Assembly: GCF_025822245.1 (NCBI RefSeq)
Contig: NZ_JACKTL010000065.1
Span: 1-64,000, forward strand
Length of the DNA: 64,000 nt
Direction of reading: 5' to 3'
Source of the DNA: Mycolicibacterium hodleri
GTDB lineage: Bacteria > Actinomycetota > Actinomycetes > Mycobacteriales > Mycobacteriaceae
Shown here: positions 47,243-54,883 of the stretch, one piece after another
Layout of the letters: the number at the start of each line of letters is the position of its first letter
How positions within the stretch are numbered: position 1 is the first letter of the stretch
The notes under the pieces: model-generated
Seen by the model: only the letters and a program-made list of their open reading frames with translations
Database searches by the model: none
Told to the model about the DNA's origin: nothing
Translations under genes and position numbers: made by a program

Positions 47243-47967
47243 TGCCTCCCGGGGTGGCTGGACCCTCGAGTGGGCGACCACTCCCGTCTCGCTCGGGATG
47301 CCGCCGAGGCGCCGACGCTACGACTCGCGGGCGGCTGGAACGACGTTTCGCCAGCGAGGCACTCCCGTTGCACGGCGAACTACTCCGGACGGCGCGCCGC
47401 TACACCATGAACGTCCACGACGCCGAGGATCTCGTTCAGGAGACATTCGTCAAGGCGTGGCTGCGCTACGAATCCTGTACCCCGGGCTCGAACACTCGTG
47501 CCTGGATGACGCGGATCATGGTCAACATCTGGATCGACGACTACCGCAAGGCGCGGCGACGCCCCACGGTCGTGCTGACCGGCTCGGACGCGGACACCTC
47601 GTTCCCGATCGAGGGGCAGCGGGGATTCACTGATCCCTCAGCGGAGGAGACGGCGTTGGGTCAACTTCCCAATGATCATCTGGTGCAGGGTATTCGGTCG
47701 CTGCCAGCCCTTCTGCAGTCGGTCCTGTTCTACGCCGACGTCAGTCAACTACCGATGAGGACCATCGCAGAGATCGAGGGTGTGCCGGTGGGCACCGTGG
47801 GGTCCCGCCTCCATCGGGCACGTCACCAATTGCGTTCGGCCTTGCTGGAAGGGGTGGCGCTTGGGCACGAAGGGGTGGAGATACCGCACGCTGCCAATGG
47901 GTCGACGCGTCGTGAGCATCGCAGAGTCGTTCACGGTGTCACCTGTGAACATCATTCACCCGCATGA
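47239..47967 (+). CDS. ECF RNA polymerase sigma factor (SigH-like)
   Basis: A 242-residue ECF sigma factor: region 2 at about 41-106 (DAEDLVQETFVKAW, RAWMTRIMVNIWIDDYRK) and region 4 at 152-203 (YADVSQLPMRTIAEIEGVPVGTVGSRLHRARHQL), closest to SigH/SigR. The ATG overlaps the GMC stop (ATGA), so the factor is translated with the oxidoreductase. No zinc-binding anti-sigma gene (HxxxCxxC) follows, unlike sigH-rshA; instead there is a GntR gene. A 40-residue C-terminal tail follows region 4. Confidence 0.88.
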   Translation: MMPPGVAGPSSGRPLPSRSGCRRGADATTRGRLERRFASEALPLHGELLRTARRYTMNVHDAEDLVQETFVKAWLRYESCTPGSNTRAWMTRIMVNIWIDDYRKARRRPTVVLTGSDADTSFPIEGQRGFTDPSAEETALGQLPNDHLVQGIRSLPALLQSVLFYADVSQLPMRTIAEIEGVPVGTVGSRLHRARHQLRSALLEGVALGHEGVEIPHAANGSTRREHRRVVHGVTCEHHSPA

Positions 47968-48036
47968 CATTTGCGTGTGTCGTGCCGTCGGTTCGTCGCT
48001 GACTTCCGACGTAGGACATGGCCTAAGATATTCTGC

Positions 48037-48702
48037 ATGCCGGTCCCAGACGAGCACGGAAGACATCGACGGTCGCTGCTGCGAGACCAGGCATACGTGT
48101 CGATCAGGGATGCCATCGTCAACGGCACGCTTGCCCCCGGGGAGACGTTGCGCGATCCCGAATTGGAGCAGTGGCTCGGAATCAGTCGCACTCCGATCCG
48201 GGAAGCCATCGCCCGGTTGGAGACGGCGGGGCTGGTCCACACGTTGCCTGGTCGGTCGACGGTGGTGTCGACCATCGAACGCAAGGCGGTACTCGACGCA
48301 CAGGCCGTCGTGGCGACCATGCACGCGCTTGCCGTGCGGATTGCGGTTCCGCTGATGGGGAAGCCCGAATACGCCGCTTTGGCGAGGGCGAACAAGGAGT
48401 TCGCCGCGGCCGTCTCCGCAGCAGACGCCGAGTCCGGGCTGAGCGCAGACGATCTGTTCCACGGAATCTTCGTCGTCGCCAGCCTGAACGAGGCGATTCC
48501 GGTCGTCCTCGAACAGGTCACCCCGGTGCTTCGCCGCGTCGAGTTTCTGCGCTTTTCGTCGCTCTCTGGCCGTCAGTCGATAGCGCAGCACAAGCGAATC
48601 ATCGAACTCTGCCGTCAGGGTGATGCCGAGGGTGCCGCGGAGGCCACCCAGCAAAACTGGGAGACCCTGTCGCCGATCTTGGACGAGCTCGACGGGGAGT
48701 GA
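48037..48702 (+). CDS. GntR family regulator (FCD/FadR type)
   Basis: A 221-residue regulator with an N-terminal winged helix (YVSIRDAIVNGTLAPGETLRD, LGISRTPIREAIARLETAGLV, about residues 20-65) and a C-terminal helical ligand domain typical of FadR/FCD proteins, which sense carboxylic acids. TAAGAT ends 7 bases before the ATG at 48037, so the transcript may be leaderless and separate from the sigma gene. It may control the preceding catabolic unit. The next gene, convergent, is a TetR. Confidence 0.85.
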   Translation: MPVPDEHGRHRRSLLRDQAYVSIRDAIVNGTLAPGETLRDPELEQWLGISRTPIREAIARLETAGLVHTLPGRSTVVSTIERKAVLDAQAVVATMHALAVRIAVPLMGKPEYAALARANKEFAAAVSAADAESGLSADDLFHGIFVVASLNEAIPVVLEQVTPVLRRVEFLRFSSLSGRQSIAQHKRIIELCRQGDAEGAAEATQQNWETLSPILDELDGE

Positions 48703-48718
48703 CGAGTACCGCGGGCTG

Positions 48719-49345
48719 TCAGCCGTTGGCCGGATGGTCTTGGGAGTCGTGTCGCCGTTCGGACAGCGCGCCGCGTACGAACGTCGCGAGCGCCCGCGCC
48801 GGAAGGGTGTCCTCGAGACTCCGGTTCGCGGCGCGCTGCAGGGCCAGGCCATGTGACAGGGCAATCTGGGACACGGCGAATTCGTATGGCGTCAAACTCG
48901 ATTCGATGCCAAGTCGGTCGAAGTGCGTCGCTATCAGAGCCGCCAGCCGCTGCCGATACGACTCGTACATCTCGGCGAACTGGCTGGCCTTCGTTCCGCC
49001 ACGCATCGTGTAGAGCTGAAACTCGGTGGTCAACAGGCACCAGCCGTCGTTCTCGCCGAGCACGCGATAACGACGCTCGATCGCCGGGGCGAGGTCCCGC
49101 GCCGTCGTGATCCTCTCGAGCGCGTGGCCCAACGTGTCCACTTCGGCGTCGAGGTGGCGCCCGAGGAGCTCGACGAAGAGTTCGTCCTTCGACTCGAAGT
49201 TCGAATAGAACGCGCCGCGGGAGTATCCCGCCTCCTCGGCGATGACGTCGATCGGCGCGGCCTCGAATCCCGTGCGGCAGAAAACCTTTCCGGCAGCGCC
49301 GATCAACCGCTCACGGGTGACGGCCCGCTGCTCGGCGCGCGTCAT
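48719..49345 (-). CDS. TetR family transcriptional regulator
   Basis: A 208-residue TetR protein: HTH IDVIAEEAGYSRGAFYSNFESKDELFVELL at about residues 32-61, plus a ligand domain. ATG 49345 (MTRAEQRAVTRERL) chosen over upstream in-frame starts that add a cysteine-rich segment unlike the family. It is divergent from an alpha/beta hydrolase gene; the 131 bp between carry two palindromes. Confidence 0.86.
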   Translation of the reverse strand: MTRAEQRAVTRERLIGAAGKVFCRTGFEAAPIDVIAEEAGYSRGAFYSNFESKDELFVELLGRHLDAEVDTLGHALERITTARDLAPAIERRYRVLGENDGWCLLTTEFQLYTMRGGTKASQFAEMYESYRQRLAALIATHFDRLGIESSLTPYEFAVSQIALSHGLALQRAANRSLEDTLPARALATFVRGALSERRHDSQDHPANG

Positions 49346-49423
49346 GCGAACCACGCTCGCTCCTGTCCGATCCTGAAGGAGCTCCGAACTCCTCTTGACA
49401 GGAGAATGACACATCTGCATTGT

Positions 49424-49455
49424 GATACACAACTGTATCTGAGTGCACGTGCACT
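49424..49455. promoter_or_regulatory. Inverted repeats between the TetR and hydrolase genes
   Basis: GATACA-CAAC-TGTATC at 49424-49439 is an inverted repeat with 6-bp arms. It is followed two bases later by AGTGCACGTGCACT, a perfect 14-bp palindrome at 49442-49455. The GTG start of the hydrolase is 21 bp further. Either could be the TetR operator. Confidence 0.55.
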
Positions 49456-49476
49456 TCTGAATCGAGGGGAACGCGT

Positions 49477-50361
49477 GTGAACCACCGCGAACACACCGAC
49501 CGCGTCGTGCCGACCGCCCGCGAATGGATCGGCCAGTGCGACAGCCTGACCAGCAGTCGCGGACACCGCATCGCCTTCCGCCGGCGGGGCCACGGACCCA
49601 CCGTGCTGATGCTGCACGGATTCCCCACGTGGTCCTACGACTACGCCGTCGTCGCCGAAGACCTGGTCGCAGACCACGAGGTGGTCACGGTGGACTTCCT
49701 CGGCTATGGCGCTTCCGACAAACCCAATCCCTACGACTACTCCGTTGCCGAATCGGCCGACATCGTCGAGGAATTGGCCGAGCACCTCGGCCTGCAGTCG
49801 GTGCACCTGGTGGTCCACGACTACGGCGGCATCGTCGGTCAGGAGTTGATCCACCGAGCCGTCGCCGGCCGCCTCGCGTTCACCATCGAGCGTCTGATTG
49901 CCGCCAACTTCGGGCTGGTGTTCAGCGCCTACAAGCCAACCCGTCTGCAACGATTGCTCATTCGGCCCGTCATCGGCCGTTGGATCGCGAGCCGCATCAC
50001 CGGTGCTCGCCTGCGGACCGGCCTGGACGCGCTCCGTGGCCGCGATCTGACCGATGACGAGTTCGACCAGCTCTGGCTGGGCGTGTCACGTCTGGATGGG
50101 CACCGGCTGGCGCACAGGCACATTCGGTACAACGCCGAACGCAAGATCCATCACCGTCGTTGGGAGCACGCGCTGTCGGCGTGGGGCGGCCCGGTGCATC
50201 TGGTGTGGGGTATGGACGATCCAGTGTCCGGACGCCACGTGCTCGCAGAAGCGACCCGCCTGCTGCCCCACGCCACGGTGACCGCGCTCGACGGAGTCGG
50301 CCACTATCCGCAGTCGGAAGCGCCGCACGCCTTTGCCGCCGCGGTCAGGGCTCGCGCGTGA
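49477..50361 (+). CDS. Alpha/beta hydrolase (haloalkane dehalogenase/epoxide hydrolase-like)
   Basis: A 294-residue hydrolase: VLMLHGFPTWSYDYA (oxyanion loop HGFP), nucleophile Asp in VVHDYGGIVGQ, a helical cap, GMDDPVS as possible acid, and catalytic His in GVGHYPQ. Use of Asp as nucleophile together with HGFP points to dehalogenase or epoxide-hydrolase chemistry rather than an esterase. The GTG start is at 49477. It is controlled presumably by the divergent TetR. Substrate not determined. Confidence 0.84.
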   Translation: MNHREHTDRVVPTAREWIGQCDSLTSSRGHRIAFRRRGHGPTVLMLHGFPTWSYDYAVVAEDLVADHEVVTVDFLGYGASDKPNPYDYSVAESADIVEELAEHLGLQSVHLVVHDYGGIVGQELIHRAVAGRLAFTIERLIAANFGLVFSAYKPTRLQRLLIRPVIGRWIASRITGARLRTGLDALRGRDLTDDEFDQLWLGVSRLDGHRLAHRHIRYNAERKIHHRRWEHALSAWGGPVHLVWGMDDPVSGRHVLAEATRLLPHATVTALDGVGHYPQSEAPHAFAAAVRARA

Positions 50362-50364
50362 CGG

Positions 50365-51345
50365 TCACGTCGTCAGGACGATCTTCCCCCGGACTTCGCC
50401 TGATTCGAGCAGCTCGTGGGCCAACCCGGCCTGCTCGAGCGGCAGGGTCTTCTCGATCGGGACGCGGAAGCGCCCGGCCGCGATTCCGTTCAGGATTGCG
50501 GTCAAATCGGGGCGGGGATCCCATCCATGACCCATCAGGTCGTTGATCTGGAAGCCGTGGATGGACGCGTTCTTCGGGTAGAAGTCGCGGGTGTCCAGAG
50601 TGCTCGGCGCCAACGCCACGTTCGCCATCGCCGCGACTCGGCCGGCGTGACCGACCGCGCGGACGCAGGCGGTGAACGTCTCTCCGCCGGTCAGGTCGAG
50701 GGCCGCTTCGGCACCTCTGCCGGAGGTGAGGTCGCGAACTCGCTCGACGACGTCGTCGCGCGTGCGGTTCAGGACGTGGTGGGCGCCGAGATCCCTTACC
50801 CACGAGGCCTTCTCGTCGTGGCCGACGACGGCGATGACCGTTGCGCCCACGTCCTGCGCGATCTGGACCGCCGCGCTGCCGACGCCACTGGCCGCAGCGG
50901 TGATGAGCACGGTCTCACCGTCGCCCAATTTGATCAAGTGACGCAGGCAATACCACGCCGACAACCAGGCGATCGGCACCGCCGCGGCGGCGACGAGCTC
51001 GACCTCCGGCGGGATCGCCAGGGCCCTGTCCGCACCGACTGCCGCCTGTTCGGCGTAACAGCCGGGCGCCCCGCTGGCGCCCCACGTCACCACTCGGTCG
51101 CCGACCTCGAAGCCGGTCACACCGGGCCCGATGCCGGCGACTGTTCCGGCGCCCTCGCCACCCAGCACGGCTGGCAACGGCGGCCCGGCGTGATACCTGC
51201 CCGACCGGTAGAGCAGGTCGGCCCGGTTGACCGACGCCGCGGCCACGGCGACGACGATCTCACCGGGACCCGCTGTGGGGTCGGGAATCTCGGAACACCG
51301 CAGCGTGTGGGCCGGGCCAAACTCGGTGAGCTGAACTGCACGCAT
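50365..51345 (-). CDS. Zinc-independent quinone oxidoreductase (MDR superfamily)
   Basis: A 326-residue NADPH:quinone reductase-like protein: VNRADLLYRSGRY, LGGEGAGTVAGIGPGV, and the NADPH motif AAASGVGSAAVQIA near residues 145-158. It lacks the structural-zinc cysteines of alcohol dehydrogenases. ATG 51345 (MRAVQLTEFGPA). Divergent from the CGNR regulator, with a nested inverted repeat between, which probably controls it. Confidence 0.87.
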   Translation of the reverse strand: MRAVQLTEFGPAHTLRCSEIPDPTAGPGEIVVAVAAASVNRADLLYRSGRYHAGPPLPAVLGGEGAGTVAGIGPGVTGFEVGDRVVTWGASGAPGCYAEQAAVGADRALAIPPEVELVAAAAVPIAWLSAWYCLRHLIKLGDGETVLITAAASGVGSAAVQIAQDVGATVIAVVGHDEKASWVRDLGAHHVLNRTRDDVVERVRDLTSGRGAEAALDLTGGETFTACVRAVGHAGRVAAMANVALAPSTLDTRDFYPKNASIHGFQINDLMGHGWDPRPDLTAILNGIAAGRFRVPIEKTLPLEQAGLAHELLESGEVRGKIVLTT

Positions 51346-51384
51346 CGACGCTCCCAGGTAACTGGTTGAACAGGTTTCCATCAT

Positions 51385-51418
51385 TGACACCGGTTGAAGG
51401 GGTGTCAACCCCTATAGT
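51385..51418. promoter_or_regulatory. Operator-like nested inverted repeat and -10 box of the CGNR gene
   Basis: TGACACC (51385-51391) pairs with GGTGTCA (51401-51407), and GGTTGA (51392-51397) pairs with TCAACC (51405-51410). TATAGT at 51413-51418 fits a -10 box ending 7 bases before the CGNR ATG, so that transcript would be leaderless. The repeats would place a bound regulator over both divergent promoters. Confidence 0.55.
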
Positions 51419-51425
51419 GGGTGGC

Positions 51426-52004
51426 ATGGACGCGACCAGTTCCGGCGGCGATTCGAGGTTTCCCCTCGACGGGGGCCGACGGTGCCTCAACCTGACGGCC
51501 ACGCTCGGGCGTCGTCACGCCGATCCGGTCGAGCGGATTCCCGACGGAAAGGCGTTGTCGCAGTGGCTCGTTGCCTCCGACATCCTCCCGGTGCCTCCCG
51601 ACGTCTCCGCGTGCGAGGGCCACGTGATGCCGTTCCGTGAACTGCGGGAGGCCGTCTACCGCCTGGTGCGTGCCGCCATGGCCGGCACGTCCCTGGTAGG
51701 CGCCGACGTGACTTTGGTCAACGAGTGGGCGGTGCGTCCGGACCTCGCGCCGCAGTTGCGGGGGACGGGCCGGTCGTGGACGTCGGTCGGTGATCCCGTC
51801 GAGGCGGCCATGGCGAGCCTGGCCCGTGACGCCGTGGAATTGCTGACCGCTTCACCGCGAGAGCGGATCAAGGAATGCGCCCACCCGGACTGCTCGCTGT
51901 TGTTCGTCGACGACTCGCAGTCCGGGCGGCGGCGGTGGTGTTCCATGGAACGCTGCGGCAACCGGGCCAAGATTGCGCAGTACCGCAGGCGAACCGCTCA
52001 CTGA
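51426..52004 (+). CDS. CGNR zinc-finger transcriptional regulator
   Basis: A 192-residue protein with an ABATE-like N-terminal domain (LCLNLTATLGRR-type segment near residue 20) and a C-terminal CGNR zinc finger: CAHPDC, then RRWCSMERCGNRAKIAQYRRR at about 160-190, with four cysteines for zinc. Such proteins are presumed DNA-binding stress regulators. It is divergent from the quinone reductase gene. Confidence 0.87.
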   Translation: MDATSSGGDSRFPLDGGRRCLNLTATLGRRHADPVERIPDGKALSQWLVASDILPVPPDVSACEGHVMPFRELREAVYRLVRAAMAGTSLVGADVTLVNEWAVRPDLAPQLRGTGRSWTSVGDPVEAAMASLARDAVELLTASPRERIKECAHPDCSLLFVDDSQSGRRRWCSMERCGNRAKIAQYRRRTAH

Positions 52005-52023
52005 TTGGCGTGCCGCCGCCCCG

Positions 52024-52440
52024 TTAGGGGGTGGCGTCGACGAGTGTGGAATACAGGCGTCGCACGCGGGCGGCGATGTCGTCGCGCACCAGACGCATCC
52101 GTTCGAGGCCGTCGACGCCGCGTTCGGAGGGCTCGTCGGTGTCCCAGTTCTCGACCCGGGTTCCCGGGAGCGGGTCGAGACGGGCCTCTCGGCCGAGGGT
52201 GACCACGAAGTCGACGTCGCGGGCCAGCTCGTAATCCACTCGGGTGGGTTGCTCGGAGCTGATGTCCACCCCGACTTCCAGAAGTGCCTGCGCGGACAGG
52301 TCGTTGACGGCCGTGCCCGGTGCGGTGCCGGCCGAATGGACCTCCACGGTGTCACCGGCGAGCTGGCGCATCAGTCCGGCGGCCATCTGTGACTTGCCGG
52401 CGTTCTTCACGCAGACGAACAGGACGGACGGGGTGGTCAC
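52024..52440 (-). CDS. arsC: Arsenate reductase (LMW phosphatase fold)
   Basis: A 138-residue enzyme that reduces arsenate to arsenite. FVCVKNAGKSQMAAGLM carries the catalytic Cys and the GKS variant of the P-loop found in mycothiol/mycoredoxin-dependent actinobacterial ArsC proteins; ENWDTDEP is the acid loop. GTG 52440 overlaps the transporter stop by 4 bp. Last gene of arsR-acr3-arsC. Confidence 0.9.
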   Translation of the reverse strand: MTTPSVLFVCVKNAGKSQMAAGLMRQLAGDTVEVHSAGTAPGTAVNDLSAQALLEVGVDISSEQPTRVDYELARDVDFVVTLGREARLDPLPGTRVENWDTDEPSERGVDGLERMRLVRDDIAARVRRLYSTLVDATP

Positions 52441-53522
52441 GAAGTCGTCTGTCCCGTCGAGACGGCCGGGTGTCGGTCGGCGAATCGGTGGCGCAACCCC
52501 AGTGACACGTAGACCAGGCAGACGAGGACGGGAACCTCGATCAGCGGTCCGACGACCCCGGCGAGGGCTTGGCCGGAGGTGGCGCCGTACGTGGCGATGG
52601 CGACGGCGATCGCGAGTTCGAAGTTGTTGCCCGCCGCGGTGAACGCCAGGGTGGTGGTGCGTTGATAGCCCAGACCGATCGCGGCGCCGAGCAGGAACCC
52701 GCCGCCCCACATGACGGTGAAGTAGGCGAGCAGCGGAAGCGCGATGCGCACGACGTCGAGGGGGCGGTCGGTGATCTGTTCCCCTTGTAGCGCAAAGAGA
52801 ATGACGATGGTGAACAGTAGCCCGTAGAGCGCCCACGGCCCGATCCGCGGTAGGAACGTCGATTCGTACCACTCCCGGCCCCTGGCTCCTTCGCCGAGTC
52901 GGCGAGACAGGTACCCGGCGAGCAGGGGAATGCCGAGAAAGACGAGAACGGACTTGGCGATCTGCCACGGTGACGTGCTGACAGTGGTCTGCTCGAGACC
53001 CAGCCAGCCGGGCAGGACCGACAGGTAGAACCACCCCAGGGCGGCGAACATGGCGACCTGGAAGATCGAGTTCAGCGCCACGAGAACGGCGGCGGCCTCC
53101 CGGTCGCCACAAGCCAGGTCGTTCCAGATGACGACCATCGCGATGCAGCGAGCCAGACCGACGATGATCAACCCAGTCCGGTACTCGGGGAGGTCGGGCA
53201 GCGTCAACCACGCCAACGCGAACATCAACGCCGGACCCAAGGCCCAGTTCAACACGAGCGAGCTGACCAGCAGCCTGCGATCGCCGGTGACGGTGTGGAG
53301 GCGGTCGTAGCGGACCTTGGCCAGCACCGGGTACATCATGATGAGCAGCCCAAGGGCGATGGGCAGCGAAATGCCGTCGAGCCGAACGCCTTCCAGCGCC
53401 CTGTTCAACCCCGGAATCCCCCGCCCCAGCAGTAGGCCGGCGACCATGGCGACGCCGATCCACACCGGCAGGAACCGGTCCACCGTGGACAGCTTGGCCA
53501 CGACCGGCGCCGCCGACGTCAC
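52437..53522 (-). CDS. acr3: Arsenite efflux transporter (ACR3)
   Basis: A 361-residue membrane protein with about ten hydrophobic helices, of the ACR3 type: LGLLIMMYPVLAKVRYD, GLARCIAMVVIWNDLACGD with the conserved cysteine, and FTAAGNNFELAIAVAIA. It exports arsenite using the proton gradient. GTG 53522 overlaps the arsR stop (GTGA), and its own stop overlaps arsC, so all three are coupled. Confidence 0.92.
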   Translation of the reverse strand: MTSAAPVVAKLSTVDRFLPVWIGVAMVAGLLLGRGIPGLNRALEGVRLDGISLPIALGLLIMMYPVLAKVRYDRLHTVTGDRRLLVSSLVLNWALGPALMFALAWLTLPDLPEYRTGLIIVGLARCIAMVVIWNDLACGDREAAAVLVALNSIFQVAMFAALGWFYLSVLPGWLGLEQTTVSTSPWQIAKSVLVFLGIPLLAGYLSRRLGEGARGREWYESTFLPRIGPWALYGLLFTIVILFALQGEQITDRPLDVVRIALPLLAYFTVMWGGGFLLGAAIGLGYQRTTTLAFTAAGNNFELAIAVAIATYGATSGQALAGVVGPLIEVPVLVCLVYVSLGLRHRFADRHPAVSTGQTTS

Positions 53523-53881
53523 GTGGTGACCGGCGTGGTGGGATCGAGCAGGGCCGAGATGTCGTGCAGCGCCTCGGGAACTACGGCGTAGTACACCCAC
53601 GACGCCCGCCGCTGCGAGGTCAACAAACCGGCGTCGCGGAGGACCTTGAGGTGGTGGGACACCGTGGGCTGAGACACGGCGACCCCGCCGGAGACGTCGC
53701 ACACGCACGCCTCACCGCCGGCATGGCTGGCGATGGCGCTGAACAGTCGTAACCGCACCGGGTCGGAGAGCGCCTTCAACTTCGTGGCCATCGCGACGGC
53801 GGCTGACTCCGTCAGCGGCTCGCGCAGCACCGGCGCCGTGACGCAGCAGTCGTCCGGGGCGGCGTTCGATGGATTCGACAT
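53519..53881 (-). CDS. arsR: ArsR family metalloregulator
   Basis: A 120-residue ArsR/SmtB repressor. Metal-binding cysteines are seen at DDCCVT near residue 12 and CVCD near 59-62; the HTH is VSQPTVSHHLKVLRDAGLL near 69-87. It represses the coupled acr3-arsC genes until arsenite binds. ATG 53881. Confidence 0.92.
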   Translation of the reverse strand: MSNPSNAAPDDCCVTAPVLREPLTESAAVAMATKLKALSDPVRLRLFSAIASHAGGEACVCDVSGGVAVSQPTVSHHLKVLRDAGLLTSQRRASWVYYAVVPEALHDISALLDPTTPVTT

Positions 53882-53884
53882 GTG

Positions 53885-53904
53885 TCGATATTGACGGACA
53901 TCGA
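53885..53904. promoter_or_regulatory. Putative ArsR operator
   Basis: TCGAT (53885-53889) and ATCGA (53900-53904) form an inverted repeat around TATTGA-containing sequence, only 3 bp upstream of the arsR start. ArsR sites usually are AT-rich imperfect repeats of this kind. Assigned by position. Confidence 0.4.
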
Positions 53905-53934
53905 ATCAGAGTGCAAACGGCGGCGAGCGGCGCC

Positions 53935-54357
53935 TCAGTCCAGGTCGGCGAGAGACCTTCGCGCAGCCTCCAGTTCGGCTTCGAGCGCGGCGACCTTGGC
54001 GGCCTGCTGCGAGCGCGCCTCCTCGATGACGGCGTCGATTGGCGTCGAGAGGTCGGCGTGCAGTTCCTTGGCCGCTCGGGAGACGGCGGCCGCTGCGACG
54101 GCAAGGTCGCGCGCCAGGAAGGTGGTGCCCTGCTTGAGCTCCGCGCGCCACTCACCGTCGGCGGTGCCCGTCACGGTGAGCGTCAACTCGAGAGTCTTGG
54201 TCTTCCTGGCGGCGTTCTTCCGTGGGGCCTTGGCGGGTTTCTCGGCGGTGGCGGTGTCGGGCGACGCTGCCGGGGTGCTCGTGAGCGGGGTCGCCGGGGA
54301 TTCGAGCTCGTCGACGTCGGCGGACGGCGCGTCTGCGGTCAGGGTGTCTGCGGTCAT
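53935..54357 (-). CDS. DUF6319-like hypothetical protein
   Basis: A 140-residue protein with an Ala/Pro/Thr-rich first third, a basic patch (KAPRKNAARKTK near residues 45-56), a beta-rich middle (LELTLTVTGTADGEWRAELKQG) and a C-terminal coiled coil (AAKVAALEAELEAARRSLADLD). GAAGGAGAG precedes ATG 54357. Likely a small nucleic-acid-associated or structural protein; function unknown. The family name is my recollection. Confidence 0.65.
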   Translation of the reverse strand: MTADTLTADAPSADVDELESPATPLTSTPAASPDTATAEKPAKAPRKNAARKTKTLELTLTVTGTADGEWRAELKQGTTFLARDLAVAAAAVSRAAKELHADLSTPIDAVIEEARSQQAAKVAALEAELEAARRSLADLD

Positions 54358-54883
54358 CGGTGCGGCTCTCTCCTTCAAACGGTCGCCCACGGCGAGCGGG
54401 CAGGCGGGGGCTCCATTAGAACATGCGTTCGACCCCCTTGCGTGCAGTGGCGCTGACACGAGCGGCGGTTCCGTCAAGGGTGTCGTGGTTGCCATGCAAA
54501 CGCTGGTGCGCGTCACGGCTGGCGGGTTCAGTTGGTGAACGATCGTGGACTGAAACGTTTTCGTCCGCCGGCGACAAAGCCCAATCTTTGATCTTCATTT
54601 GTTGTGCTCTAAATGGCGCGGACATTTGATCAGCAAATGACAAATGCCCGTTCGTCGCGATTTCGAGCCCGTCGATTCACGCTGGCGTCTAATTTGCTGA
54701 AATCGATGAGCGACGTCGAATTTGGGGTCAGCCCAGACCGTGGCCATGGGGTAAACGTGCTGTTCAAAGATTATCTACAGGAAAATCGTGGGTTAGGTCA
54801 CATGGCGACCGGGCATCACTTCGTACATGGGGATCGGCGGTGCACGTCGAACCGTGGACCTGAATCAGGAGAGTGAGAGTGTC
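54358..54883. other. AT-richer 526-bp intergenic region with clustered CATTTG/CAAATG sites
   Basis: No gene is evident. Base composition is noticeably less GC-rich than its surroundings from about 54540 to 54780. CATTTG occurs at 54596-54601 and 54623-54628, and its complement CAAATG at 54634-54639 and 54641-54646, four copies in 51 bp; the middle pair forms an inverted repeat with a 5-bp centre (ATCAG). The region probably holds the promoter of the glycoside hydrolase gene at 54884. Confidence 0.5.
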
